From the NCBI GenBank assembly GCA_021234155.1, contig JAJEKV010000003.1:22351569-22415568 (forward strand): 64,000 bases of DNA, read 5' to 3'. The notes under the pieces were generated by a model that worked only from the letters and a program-made list of their open reading frames with translations, did not search any database and was not told where the DNA came from. Origin of the DNA: Isoetes taiwanensis. Taxonomy: Eukaryota; Streptophyta; Lycopodiopsida; Isoetales; Isoetaceae. Made by a program: the position numbers and the translations under genes. Shown one piece after another: positions 11,701 to 22,752 of the stretch (positions within the stretch are counted from its first letter, which is position 1; each line of letters begins with the position of its first letter).

Positions 11701-13475
11701 TTTCTAAAGGAATTGTAATGCATTCAGACCCTTCCTTATATTGATATGATTTTTATAGGGTTTATGGGAATTGTTTTAAGATTGAATATGAGCCATTGAT
11801 CTCCAGCATATCCAGAGCATCCTACTAAATCAATGGCTAACAACTTTTTGGCAGAAAAAGTCTTTGCCACTTTCTAACGTCCCTTTCAAAACCATGGTAC
11901 AGCCCAAACAAATAAAAACCAAGCTTCCATCAAACCTATGGCCATCCGCAGCAAGCCCATGGGATTCGGCCCCAATCTCTGTTCAAAACACCATAGCCAG
12001 GGACATGCGCCGGGATCCACGTTTCTAAGAGGGCAGCAAATCGGAGGCAGGAGAAGGAAACAGAAGGAAAACGATTAAAAAAAGGCTAAAAACACGGGAT
12101 TAACGTGAGAAATAGAAGAAAACAGAGAAAAGATATGGACAAACAGAGAGAGCGCGGCATTTACAAACGTAACATATCATATGCTAAAGCAAGAAGGGAA
12201 TCGATTTGGCTACAAAAGGGGATATCGCCCTATTTTGAAGACTCAGAGACCTTCTGCAGCCACTTCCGACCTTTGCACTTCCGCCTACTACTGCCACATC
12301 CGATCTGCTGTGATAGAGCCTGGCATTGAATCTCCTTGATTGGTTTAGCAACCGCCACTCTTGTACTATCGGTGACTGAAACGATCCTCCTGTGGTCACC
12401 TGAGCCTTAAGCTATTGTAAATTGGACGATCTAGCCTGGCTTTGCATGTAGCCTGCGATTTGCAAGAACAGAGAGCCCAGCCTCGAAAAAGCAAGTGGCG
12501 TGAAACGCTATCCACGCCCTACAATTTAGCATGAACAATAGCCAACAACAGACTTGGAAACACATTAAAATTAGAAACTAGACCACTAAATGCAAACAAG
12601 CTGCTCAAACATGCCAAAATATACCCTTTTTCATACAATACGGCATCAAAATCATAGTCCTAACCACTGATTCCCAAATACCAAACTAAAATCACAGAAG
12701 TTTATCAGACCCTTCCTTATTGCTCACTCCTTATTGCTCACTCCTTATTGTTTTTTTTCGATCATTGGATCGAAGCATTATTCTGTGAATGTGCCAAATC
12801 AAGGGTTGTGGAATTTCCACGTCAGACCCACGTATAGGCCTGCGCACCCCATACGCCATTATACGTACATACCTACATGGTATAATTCAATCCATACACA
12901 TAAAGAAATCCACGAACACCATTGCATTCACAAATAAGAACTAATCCGTCAAAGGCATAGCCACAGCCAGAAACCGCGTAGCCATAGCTGCACTAGCTAT
13001 AGCTTTATGCAGACCTCCATAGCGTACCCATAGCTGGAGTAGCCTCCTGTTTTAAGCCGGCCACCTAATACTAACAATGAACGTGATAGACAATAAAATA
13101 ACAGGGAATATATTACATTCAAAAGCAGCTCATGTCTGAAAAACAACAGTCAAGAAAGGAGCTTCAATAAGAAGCCTCCACAAAGGGCGTGCATGCCGAA
13201 AAGGTCCGTGCAAAACTGGAGGACAACAGAAAACATGAGCAGAAGCAGCAGAGCAGGCAGTCCTGGCTTCGAACAACACATAAGAACATCGGCGGCAGTC
13301 CTGCCGTAACTACAGTACCCTTAGCTGCAACCCAACTTCCCTCAGAAAGCTTCCCTCAGAAATCCCCTGAAGCTTCATCCCCTGAAGTTTCATCTTTCAG
13401 CTCCCCTGCTTCTCCCCGCTTCTTCCCGCTTCTCCCCTGCTTCTTCCCACTTCAATTCTCACCACAAGCTTCTCA
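8755..13475. other. Long stretch without recognisable genes
   Basis: No domain is supported. An 85-codon minus-strand ORF at 9105-9362 is the only moderately coding-like reading and matches nothing I know. Small local duplications are present: a 21-bp repeat at 10774-10794 and 10802-10822; a 23-bp tandem at 11116-11161 followed by AGCT; and a 14-bp tandem near 12718-12745. Confidence 0.55.
11116..11165. repeat. 23-bp tandem duplication
   Basis: Two exact head-to-tail copies starting AGCTGCCTTCACC, at 11116 and 11139, followed by the first four bases of a third. Confidence 0.85.
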
Positions 13476-13480
13476 CAGGC
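13476..13480. repeat. Gypsy target-site duplication, left (CAGGC)
   Basis: CAGGC precedes the 5' LTR and recurs directly after the 3' LTR at 21729-21733. Confidence 0.85.
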
Positions 13481-13686
13481 TGCTATATGCTAAGGACTTG
13501 GAGTCCAAAGATGGCTTTTAGTCCAAAAGGGGGCCTATGGTCCAAAGAGGGCTTTGGTCCAAAGATGGACCAAAGGGGCGTGCATGCTATATAGTAGCTC
13601 GGGGGAGAGCTCTGGGGCAGCTGTGCTTTGGCTGAGAGCTCGTGGTTGGGTGGTGAGATGGCATGCCACGTCAAGTGTCTGTTTTA
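13481..13686 (+). repeat. Gypsy 5' LTR
   Basis: Starts TGCTATATGCTAAGG and ends CTGTTTTA, so the termini are TG...TA rather than TG...CA if the CAGGC duplication sets the border. It matches the 3' LTR except at two bases. Confidence 0.9.
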
Positions 13687-13687
13687 G

Positions 13688-13699
13688 TGGTATCAGAGC
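13688..13699 (+). promoter_or_regulatory. Primer-binding site (initiator Met-tRNA)
   Basis: TGGTATCAGAGC one base after the LTR. Ten of its bases (GTATCAGAGC) are repeated at 13766 by a 76-bp tandem duplication. Confidence 0.9.
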
Positions 13700-13841
13700 G
13701 TTAGGTTTCGATGGGTGTTCCATTAGAGATGGGATTGGTGCTTACACAAGTAACTCCAAGCAAGGGTATCAGAGCGTTAGGTTTCGATGGGTGTTCCATT
13801 AGAGATGGGATTGGTGCTTACACAAGTAACTCCAAGCAAGG
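13690..13841 (+). repeat. 76-bp tandem duplication that copies most of the PBS
   Basis: Two head-to-tail copies (13690-13765 and 13766-13841), each beginning GTATCAGAGCGTTAGG and ending AAGCAAGG, with no difference seen. Confidence 0.92.
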
Positions 13842-15167
13842 CATACTCATGGTTGTTCTGTTGTGGATTTTGTGGATCCCGACTTGTGTTTGGCAACGAG
13901 TATGAATTCTAGTATGGCTAAGCTATGCTTTGTAGCTGGGTTCTGGCCTTGGCAAGCATAGAGCTACACATGTAAGATAATGGGGTTTTTTGTCTTAAAG
14001 TACTTAAAATATGTCCCTTGGTTTATGACCTTGTGGCGATATTCTTAAAAAGGCAATAATCTTAAGGAATGTGTGGATGTTAATGGTATAGATAAGTTAG
14101 ACGACACACTCTAGAATAAGTATATGCCATGAAAGTTACCTCATGACATAAAGGAAAAAGTTATGCATTATGAATAAAGGCGAGACAAAAATGTCCACAA
14201 AGGGAAGCCTCTATTGGGTTTAAAAAAAAAAAAGAAACTTAAGGGCACGTATTCCTTTTGGTGGCAAAGTATTTCTTTTGATGGCAAAGGGGTAGACTAA
14301 TTCATAAGGAATAGTCTAGGCCAAAGACGTCTTTACATGAGTGTTCAAAGCTAACACTTATGACTTGCCATATCAAAGTTAAAAGCTATGACATGAAGAT
14401 AAAAATTAAAAGATAAGAATAAAGGCACCTAAAGGATGTCAATAAAGGGGGGCCTTTATTGTACAAAGACAATAATAGCTCGTGTATTGCTTATATACCA
14501 AAGGGGGCCTTGGTGCCTACAAAGATAATAATAGCACGACTATATTAAGGTCAAGCATGTTGGTTGACGTACAACTCAAAAGCCCATGCTTAAAGGAGGA
14601 CATGATAGTTGGTACCAATTTTTGGACTATTCTTTCACACCAAAGACCCTCCTGTTTCCATTGATGCTTCCTTTGCGATATAGAACATATAGATGTCTAT
14701 TCTCACGGACAAAGGGGACAAAAGTGGCATGAGCATAGGGTTATGGCATAGGGTCATCCTTTAGTTGATTGGGTTACTAGTACCCTTGGGTTAGCCTTGG
14801 CTAGACCTTTGAAGTTGTTGAAAAACAAAAAAATTATTCTAATTCCATTCCAATAGTTTAAATGTTTGGCAATGAAAACTCGTTCTGTGTAGTTGGTGGT
14901 TTTGCGTCCTTCGTCTAGTGAATCTCCATTGACTGAGTGTCAAACTGTCTTTTTGCAATATTTTGTCTTCTTCCTGGATAAGAATTGCCTCATCAAGCTT
15001 CTTCTTGGAGAATGCATGGCCAACAAACAACGATTCAGCGCCAACTTGATGAGTTCCTTCAAGCTGGATTGTTCCGCTATAGTTTTTCACCTTGCTCCTG
15101 TCTTGTTGGTCAAGGAAAAAGGATAGTTTCTAGCGCCAAAGTTCCAAGGTGCCAAAGTTTTTAGTAG
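13842..15167 (+). other. Gypsy leader/gag position, no recognisable gag
   Basis: This lies where gag and protease should be, but no zinc knuckle (CX2CX4HX4C), no protease DSGA box and no long ORF is visible. It contains several local near-repeats around AAGGGGGGCCT-type purine-rich words. Confidence 0.5.
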
Positions 15168-15371
15168 TCCGGGTGTTGGCAACTTGAAGTTGCATCCGAA
15201 GATGTGCATAAGACTGTGTTTCAGACAACGTTTGGACACTATGAGTTTTTGGTCATGCCATTTGGACTTGCAAATGCGCCAGCTTCTTTTGCGAGGCTAA
15301 TGGGGCAAATATTTGAAGATGTGCATGGCGTTTATGTTGTTGTTTTCTTTGATGACATATTGTTTTTTTTT
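15168..15371 (+). pseudogene. Gypsy reverse transcriptase, first part
   Basis: The frame leading into a run of ten T residues reads HKTVFQTTFGHYEF, VMPFGLANAPASFARLM and VVVFFDDILFF, the RT core with the catalytic Asp pair in FDDI. The frame is lost at the T homopolymer (about 15362-15371), after which the next block continues the protein. The homopolymer is the likely site of the shift. Confidence 0.85.
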
Positions 15372-16062
15372 TAGTAAGACCAAGGAAGATCATTACTTGC
15401 ATTTGCGGGAGGTTTTTCGTCGGTTAAGGGAGGAGTCTATTACTCTTACTCCTAAGAAAAATATCTTTTTCCAATCGGAAATTGAATATTTGAGTCATAT
15501 TGTTTGCGCTGAGGGTCTTAAAGTTGATCCCAGTAAGGTACAAGCAATTGTGGATTGGCCAGTACCTACTTCAGTTGCTGCATTGCATTCCTTTGTGGGC
15601 TTATGCAGTTATTATAGGAAGTTTGTACAGAATTTTGCTCGTTTAGCTTCAGATTTATATTTGTTGCTACGAAAAGATGTTCCTTTCCAATGGAATCATA
15701 ATCATCAGTTTGCTTTCCAAGTTTTACAGGATGCCATGGTTAATCCTCTTGTTCTGCGTTTGCCAAAGTTTGGTCTAACGTACTTGTTATGTGTTGATGC
15801 AAGTGGTATGGCTTTGGGAACAATGTTGATGCAGGATGGTCATCCTATTGCTTATGAAAGTCGGAAGTTTTCTGACACGGAAAGTAGATATAGTGTTTAT
15901 GATAAAGAATTTCTGGCTGTCATTTATGCTTTGAAAGTGTGGCGACACTATCTTTTAGGGTCGACGGTTCATATTTTGACTGACCACAAAAGCATTAGGC
16001 ACATTGTTTCACAGACAACATTATCGGAAAGGCAGTTGAAATGGGTTGCTTTTAGTGGATAA
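15313..16062 (+). pseudogene. Gypsy RT thumb and RNase H
   Basis: After residue 20 this 249-residue ORF is typical Gypsy pol: DHYLHLREVFRRLREE, LTPKKNIFF, YLSHIVCAEGLKVDPSKV, FVGLCSYYRKFVQNFA. RNase H follows with LLCVDASGMALG (first catalytic Asp), HPIAYESRKFSDTESRYSVY (the E of the YS..E-type block shifts to DKEFLAV) and HILTDHKSIRHI. The first 20 residues are out-of-frame readthrough of the upstream block. The ORF ends at a frameshift near 16050. Confidence 0.92.
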
Positions 16063-16447
16063 TCGTCCTGGTAAAGAGAATGTTGTGGCAGATGCTTTAA
16101 GTAGGCGTTATGCAGTTTGTTCTCTTTCTATAGCACAATCCAACCATTTGGAGGCAATGAAGCCATTGTATGCCATTGACAATGATTATAAGGATATTTG
16201 GTTGTTGGCTCAAAGTGGCAATGCATATGGATATAAGATCGTTAATGGGTTCTTATATAAAGGTCCAAAGCCATGCATTGTTCAGAACTTTCGGTCACTT
16301 ATTCTTAGCGAAGTCCATGATGCACCCTCTTGGGGTCATCGTGGTGTGGGGCAACTTTGGCAAAGCTTGAACCATACTTTATTTGGCCTGGATTGCGAAG
16401 AGATATCTTCATTCAGATTAGTCATTGTGAGATTTGCCAATGGATAA
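16046..16447 (+). pseudogene. Gypsy RNase H end and integrase zinc-binding start
   Basis: NRPGKENVVADALSRR is the hallmark end of Gypsy RNase H. The connection region follows, with FLYKGPKPCI and LSEVHDAPSWGHRG, the H..H half of the integrase HHCC zinc domain. The frame then shifts, and the CC half is in the next block. Confidence 0.9.
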
Positions 16448-16596
16448 AGAAAGCGAAACAGAAGCCTCTTGGTGTTCGTTTATTCTTACGTATTCAGGAA
16501 GCGAAGTGGATGCCAATTACTATAGATGTTAGTGTTGGGGTTTCCACAAGTCCTCGCAAGAATATTGGCACTTGGATGGTTGTTTGGACAATTTGA
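16330..16596 (+). pseudogene. Gypsy integrase HHCC zinc finger (second half)
   Basis: PYFIWPGLRRDIFIQISHCEICQW contains the CX2C of the integrase zinc finger (C-E-I-C), followed by KPLGV and the IDVSVG start of the catalytic core, where D is the expected first catalytic residue. The frame breaks soon after. Confidence 0.82.
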
Positions 16597-16995
16597 ATAA
16601 GTTGATAGCTTATACTGCAGCTACGCTCTTTATCAAGAAGATGTTTAGGCTACATAGGTTGCCTAAAGATATTGTCTCTAATTATAATACAAAGTATACC
16701 AGTAAATTCTGTAAGGCATTACTTATGCAGTTGGGAACTGAGTTAAGGTTCTCTATTACATAACCTGATGGACAACCTGAGGTGGTGAACAAGGTTATTT
16801 GTTCCATCATAAGAGGGTTTGTCAATGAACATCAAGGTCATTCGAAAGAGTATTTGCCTATAGCTGAATTTGTATACAATAATGCCTATCAGTCTACCAT
16901 AAAGATGACACATGTTTAGATGATCTATGGTTAGCCTATGCGGAAGACACTTTTTTTAGGATGTTCCAGATGCTGATGATTTAGTTATTGAGCAT
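16572..16995 (+). pseudogene. Gypsy integrase core up to the insertion
   Basis: LHRLPKDIVSNYNTKYTSKF corresponds to the usual ..P..I.SDRD..FTS.F block. The second catalytic Asp has become Asn (SNYN), so the core is inactive. After a stop at 16761-16763, PDGQPEVVNKV keeps the third catalytic residue (Glu). More stops follow. The last codons before 16,996 join in an open frame to the codons after 20,863. Confidence 0.82.
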
Positions 16996-17005
16996 AAGGA
17001 TCTCA
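16996..17005. repeat. 10-bp target-site duplication of nested MULE, left
   Basis: AAGGATCTCA precedes the insertion and is repeated at 20854-20863. The 9-11 bp length is diagnostic of Mutator-like elements. Confidence 0.85.
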
Positions 17006-17341
17006 AGGGGACTTCACCTTTACCAACACGTACAAACCACCTTCGTGATTGGTAGGGGTATTTTTTATGGGGTTAGGGGTCCGTTGACGGCCTGGTTGCC
17101 ATACGAATTTTCCCACCTACCACCGTTTCCTGTACGGTAGAGGTGGCCGAGCGGGAGATGGCGCTCCCGTATGGATCCTTCTAGGGGTGTAGGGTGAAGA
17201 CACAAAAGCCATTTTCCTTGGTGTTGATAGTTTCTTTGGTGTATGAAAGTTTTTTCTGCTTGATCTTGGTTTTGAGTTTTTGGTGCATGAAGTTCTATTC
17301 TGCTTGATTTTCAGGAATGGGGTGCAGCAACGCAGAACTTC

Positions 17342-17572
17342 ATGGCAAGATGGAGTGTTGGGGACCAACCGCCCCATTCAACCAAAGTGCCGGACATACA
17401 TACCTTCAAAGGGCAAAGCAAAGGGCGTGGCGGCTATGGTGGAATCGATATTTACAACCGAGCTGTCATTCCGGTGCCCTTTCCTTCTCCAAATGGGGAC
17501 TTTACCGTTCTCATTGGCGACCGGGTACAAAGCGAGAACCACACGGTAAGAACCCATTTAATAAATCCATAA
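17342..17572 (+). other. Unknown ORF in nested MULE
   Basis: A 76-codon ORF with a balanced composition (for example KGQSKGRGGYGGIDIYNRAV and GDRVQSENHTV) and an ACACGGTAAG-type donor close to its end at about 17545. It could be an exon carried by the MULE. I do not recognise it, and no intact gene surrounds it. Confidence 0.3.
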
Positions 17573-18148
17573 AGTGGCTGCACGTTAGTAGAACTATGGT
17601 CTTATGCAATGCACATTTCATCTTGGGCTTAGGTTTTGAAAGGGGTTCTTGATGTTTGGATTCAATATTGGCTACCCCGATGGTGCACTTATGAATGGAA
17701 GGAGTAGTTGGGGTACCTATTTGACTCATGGATCCGTAAAATCTTATATATTATGCAAAGATTGTCTAATTCAGATCTTATTATGCAGCAATGCCAATAT
17801 TATATTCACATGTGCACCATTCAAGCTGCCTTGTAGCGTCTCCTTTCCTCCGTCTTCCAGGTATATCTAGTTTATATTAAGCTTATTAAGCTTATTAAGC
17901 ATATTAAGCTTTAGTTTTAAGCCTCCTGTTCAGCTGGTACTATTCACCCATGGCCAAAGAAAGCTAAGTATCACCATGTTAAAATTTAATCCTTACCAAT
18001 AAAGTATGACCTCTGATTGTGCAGGTGCACTGCTCACATGAGAGGAAAAGTTCCCTCCTACTTTATCATTGCAGGCCTTGTATTTGTTCCTTTCTGGTTC
18101 CCTTTCTTGGAGTAACACTCACATACATAGTCCTACTGCATTTCTGTT

Positions 18149-18361
18149 TTGCGATTTATGCTTAAAAAAGCTTTTGAAATGTGCAGGGCAGAATTTCAAG
18201 ATGTAAGCTATGGTCTGGTACGTTATTTTAAATTGGATATTACCTCTACTGAAGGAACAATTTCACACAAGAGAAAACAAGCTAACCTTCATAACGCTCT
18301 AGGCACTTTTGTCGATAGGGCAAGGAGGGGCTTTGCCGAAGTTTCGACGACCAACAATTAG
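18149..18361 (+). other. Unknown ORF in nested MULE
   Basis: A 70-codon ORF. A TGTGCAG acceptor-like site lies at about 18180-18187, after which the frame reads FQDVSYGLVRYFKLDITSTE and stays open to 18361. This could be a terminal exon of a captured gene. No family is recognised. Confidence 0.3.
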
Positions 18362-20863
18362 TTGTTTTTGTCTCAAGTAATTTGCTACACAAACAGATGA
18401 TAAGTTATTGAATCCTGATTCTATGGACTCCATTTAATCGACCCCAAGATGATCATCCTATCGTGCATGTATACTAAGATTATGTTGCATATGTAATTCC
18501 AGTTTTTGTTTGATGTTTCGCCTTTATGACATGCACTTTTTTTGTTACAAAGAATCTTGGCAAAGAATCTTGGCAGCAATATCGTTACTCACTTCCCCGA
18601 AGAAGGCGGGACGGTTATACCATGCAAATAAAATGCTAAGCCTCCGGGTTCCGTTATGTGAATGATATTGTTCTTGCTATTCTTGAACTTCTTAAATATC
18701 ATCGGTTAGTAGCACTTATCCTTATCTAGAACACCATCGTGTTCATTAATTAGAGCACTAAAGTCTTAGTTTTGGTATCCAATTAGCTGATCCGCGTGCA
18801 TGACAAAGGGTGTAAGTTAGCCCCGCCGTCAAGCCGATAGAATTCAGAGTTTGAAATCTATGTTTTGGACTTGGTGACTATCTCGCTTTGATAAAGCGTG
18901 TCACTAAACGTCTTTCAGCTTCTCATTCATGAGGTCAAGGGAAAGAGAATTTCATTTTTACCGGAAATCCAAATCCTTGTGCTAAATGTTTGCGAAGAAA
19001 AATTTCATTTCTCGCCACTTGTCATCTTGAAGCAAAGAATGTCAAGTGGAAGACCATTAATAATAAGATAACAAAGACAAAGTTAATGTGTATATTGTTA
19101 TTTTACCAAGCCTTCAAAGGACATAGAAATGCTGCAACTGGTTGCTCTATATTCATCATGGGGATGGCATGGCATTGAAGAAGCCTTTTACACAACATTG
19201 AGTCATGACCGTATCATTCCATAAGTTTGGAGATTATTTTCCGTGCACGAGTGATCTTAGGTGATCTTAGAGACGTTGGCCATGGTAAAGAAAAATATTA
19301 TCCCCAAATATTTCATTGAATGATGGAATTGATGATGAGAGTTATCATCATGGTCATGGAGGTTTCCAACCCAGGGGTTTATTCTTCATTGTGCAAAGAA
19401 ATTCCTTGTCCGGTGACAAAGTTAGGTTGTTTAAATTTATCTGTGGAGGGGGATCTTTGAATGCATAAAGTTTATGACAAATCACAAATCATTATGCATT
19501 TAGGACCTTCACCGTCTTGCGGAGTAAGCAAGACAAAATCACTAATCCGTAGTTTCAATCTGTAATATCATATCGTGCTTCTTGATTTGTGCAATGTGCC
19601 TTAATTAATTCAATGCTTTTCTCTACATGCAAAGTTACGAAGGATAGACAAGTTGAAATTAGGACATCATAGTATTGATAACATTACAAAACCATTATGT
19701 GTTACGTGGACATAATGCCTTTGAAAGAAGCATATTCAAGACCCCGAACGTGGTATATTTTTTGAGCCAAATATCTATTTGATTTTAAAGGGAGGTGAAT
19801 AGTGATTCCTGTGATTATAATAACATGGCAACATCAATTTTGGTTATAGAGGAGCCAATTAGCATTACAGGGGCATGTAAACCAATGATGATGCAAAGGT
19901 ATTGTAGAATGTTTGCATGCCTGCTTGGTGTTACTATACTCAATTCGGTGAAGCAACTCCTCTAATTCGTCACAGGCAACAAACAATTTGGCTACTCAAG
20001 AGAGTGTATCGATCAAGAATTTTTGTGGTGACTTTCTACCTGGATTTTGATCATATAATTTCTTTCATTTTTGTTCTTTGTTTTGTTCTTCTTAGGACTT
20101 AAGTTCTATATAGATACAATGCTATAATTATATTTAGCTGTATGCATTTAACTATGTATAAAGTAGCAGTCATGTTTGAGCCTTTGTGGAACTTTCTAGG
20201 GTTCAAATCCCTTGGAGCTACAATCGAACAATTATACCAGAATGTGAGTTATGGAAAGGCTGGAAGAGATGGGATGTTCTGGAAGGATGACGTTTTCAGT
20301 CCAGACAATAAGCTTTTACATCCATGTATCCATGGCATGAATGACGATTTTTAAGTCTTTTGATTATTGCACTTTTATTCTTTTCATTCCACTAAGGGAG
20401 CTATGTCTATGACTCGTGTTGGCATTGTGAAATATTTATTGCAACAATTGTACATTGTCAATGTGAATGACAAGTCACCTCTTATAAGTTAGCATTGTCA
20501 ATGAATTTATATCATATAGACCATTGACCAATATTATAAACCATTGACCAAAAAGATTCTTGAATTGAATTAGCTCTTGTAATGACTAAAAAAATATTCA
20601 AAAAATGATGTGTTACCATATGTGCTACAAGGGCTAGGACTTTTCTTATGGTGTCTAGTATATGTATGGGAAAGGGTATATGGATTGCCAGTTGGGGCTG
20701 GCGTACATGTACGGATAAGGGGCCAAAAATTAAAATTCATATTTACGTATGGTTGGGGGGTTTCGCCCGCAAAAAGCCGTATACAGGGGGGGTTCAGTCG
20801 ACCCCTTGCACGCACATGCCATATGCTCTATATAAAGAGGTGAAGCCCCCGGGAAGGATCTCA

Positions 20864-21059
20864 TGGACTTGCTTCAAGCTCGTATTCGAGATGCTCAGGA
20901 TTATTGTGCCAAAGAAATCATCTAAGTGGCAACTACCAATGGTTTTTAAGAAAGGAGATTGGATATGGATAAGGATACATAAAGGACACTTTAAGAAAGG
21001 TGTGCACAAGAAAGGTCTTAAGTGTCGACTCCATTTCCATGGACCATTTTAAGTTATAA
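20864..21059 (+). pseudogene. Gypsy integrase C-terminal region
   Basis: Directly after the right target duplication the frame reads LLQARIRDAQDYCAKE, the helix that follows Gypsy integrase. In a second frame FKKGDWIWIRIHKGHFKKG matches the F..GD.V.L.......K conserved block. A frameshift and stop separate the two. Confidence 0.8.
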
Positions 21060-21268
21060 GTGGTCAAGGAGAGTGCATATCAATTATGATTGCCTCAATG
21101 TTAGAAAATGTATGATATAGTGAATGTATAATTCCTAAAAGCTTATCAAGGTAAAAACTTACCTCCAATTGAGAGGTTAAGTGAGCCAGAATTGATTGGT
21201 ATTTCCAAAGTTCTAGAATCAGGAAACAATTTTGGAAGACAAAATCCACTAGTGGTTCAAGACAATAT

Positions 21269-21475
21269 TTGGTTAAGTTCGCTCACAAACCTTTGGAGGA
21301 CGCTTCATGGGTGCGTGGCAATGTTTTAGAAGCTTATCCGGATATTCTTAGGGAATATAAAGATCGGAAAGCAAAGGAAGCTGAGAGACAAGAGGAAGTC
21401 CAAGCACAGGCTTCTATTAGCCGGCCTAAGCGAGGGCCAAGGAAGGATTATGCTCGGATGGCTAAAGGTATTTAG
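21269..21475 (+). pseudogene. Gypsy chromodomain-like C-terminus
   Basis: VKFAHKPLEDASWVRG and LEAYPDILREY resemble the chromodomain pattern VKWKG.P.EDATWE...L...FP. This is followed by a basic tail with RPKRGPRKDY and a stop 37 bp before the polypurine tract. In chromoviruses this module steers integration to particular chromatin. Confidence 0.72.
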
Positions 21476-21510
21476 ACACCCTTTTGCAGCAGAGGACTGC
21501 TGCAATGTCA

Positions 21511-21522
21511 AGAGGGGGGGAA
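21511..21522 (+). promoter_or_regulatory. Gypsy polypurine tract
   Basis: AGAGGGGGGGAA directly before the 3' LTR. Confidence 0.88.
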
Positions 21523-21728
21523 TGCTATATGCTAAGGACGTGGAGTCCAAAGATGGCTTTTAGTCCAAAAGGGGGCCTATGGTCCAAAGAGGGCTTTGGT
21601 CCAAAGATGGACCAAAGGGGCGTGCATGCTATATAGTAGCTCGGGGGAGAGCTCTGGGGCAGCTGTGCTTTGGCTGAGAGCTCGTGGTTGGGTGGTGAGA
21701 TAGCATGCCACGTCAAGTGTCTGTTTTA
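21523..21728 (+). repeat. Gypsy 3' LTR
   Basis: 206 bp, with two differences from the 5' LTR (GACG for GACT near the start; GATAGC for GATGGC near the end). The second CAGGC follows at 21729-21733. Confidence 0.92.
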
Positions 21729-21733
21729 CAGGC

Positions 21734-22743
21734 GGCACCAGAAGCTTCTCACAGGCACAAACCTCCTCAGCTCCGGCCATGCTCGGCCCGCCATGCTCGG
21801 ACGCCAGCCGCCACGACAACTGCCAATTTTATTTCTACCAAAAAACCTAACATTTTTCGCACCCTAACATTTTCCGGCGAAACCACCAACCAAATCATAC
21901 CAAAAAATAAAACCCACCCCCTTTTCCCGCCAAACCACTGCCAAAATCATAGGAAAAGAGCATTTGGGAACCTTATGCATTCAATAATGTTTGGTAAATA
22001 TTTAGAAATTTGCCATCTGAACAAAACGTTTGTTGCAGTTGTCTAAACCTGCCAATGCTCTTTTCAAGTCGACATGCCTGCGAAGATCAAGGGAATACGA
22101 AGCAATGATCTTCACACCAAGGTTCAGAACTGAAAACCACGCTATACCATTTGGTTCTCAACAAATTTGGTGTGCTACTACCAATTCTCTGATGTACTGT
22201 CAACTAAAATGCAATCAAGCCCTGTTATAGCTATAGACAAACAAAGAGAGTGTTAAACCTGAGCAAAAACCTCAGTGCAATTTAGTTATAAAAGTTCCAA
22301 AGTTCCAATACACAACTTCACAATCTTTCTGCAAAGGCGTTTGGCCACCAAAGATAAAGAATATTGATAAAGTAAGGGCACACATCTTAATGCATAGACA
22401 CATCACCAAATTCCTCAAGCACTTGGAATCTCAAAATAATGGGAAAGAGGTGTAAATATGCTCAGCTTGCTTGATCACCTTCAAAGAGCCTGATAATAGG
22501 TGAAAACATAAAGGGTTCAGCCACCCAGGAACATGGACATATAAATATCTTGTAAAAACAGGCTCAATGCCAGCTATTACAGATAATAAACTGACCAACA
22601 CCACAAAAACAAATCCAAGCAAAGATAGAGCTTATTAGATTACCTACTCTAAAACAACGCACAAAGAGAAATTTAAAACATGCCACAATGTCAGGGTATT
22701 CACAACACTATGCTAACTGCACAATACATTTGCTTGATGACCA
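21734..22743. other. No recognisable gene
   Basis: AT-rich sequence between the Gypsy and the large MULE. Only short ORFs without motifs. Confidence 0.55.
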
Positions 22744-22752
22744 ATGAATTTG
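22744..22752. repeat. 9-bp target-site duplication of large MULE, left
   Basis: ATGAATTTG immediately before the left TIR and exactly repeated at 33250-33258. Confidence 0.95.

Larger units (their letters stand above)
17006..20853. mobile_element. MULE-like insertion inside the Gypsy element, non-autonomous
   Basis: The insert is bounded by a 10-bp duplication (AAGGATCTCA). It has short imperfect inverted ends: GGGGACTTCACC about one base in at the left, and the reverse complement of GGGGGCTTCACC near the right end. Removing it restores an open Gypsy reading frame across the join. No transposase motif is found in its 3.85 kb. Candidate captured sequence is noted separately. Confidence 0.75.
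13481..21728 (+). mobile_element. Gypsy (chromodomain-type) LTR retrotransposon, interrupted
   Basis: Two 206-bp LTRs differ at only two positions. Inside are the PBS, RT, RNase H, integrase and a C-terminal chromodomain-like tail, then a polypurine tract. This RT-RNase H-integrase order defines Gypsy/Ty3. The gag and protease regions cannot be recognised. A MULE-like insertion (17,006-20,853) splits the integrase region, and several stops and frameshifts are present. Without the insert the element is about 4.4 kb. Confidence 0.93.

Noticed and set aside
13481-21728. Endogenous pararetrovirus as an explanation for the RT at 15-16 kb
   Set aside because: The RT is followed by RNase H, an integrase zinc finger and core and a chromodomain-like tail, with LTRs and TSD. 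Pararetroviruses lack integrase and LTRs.
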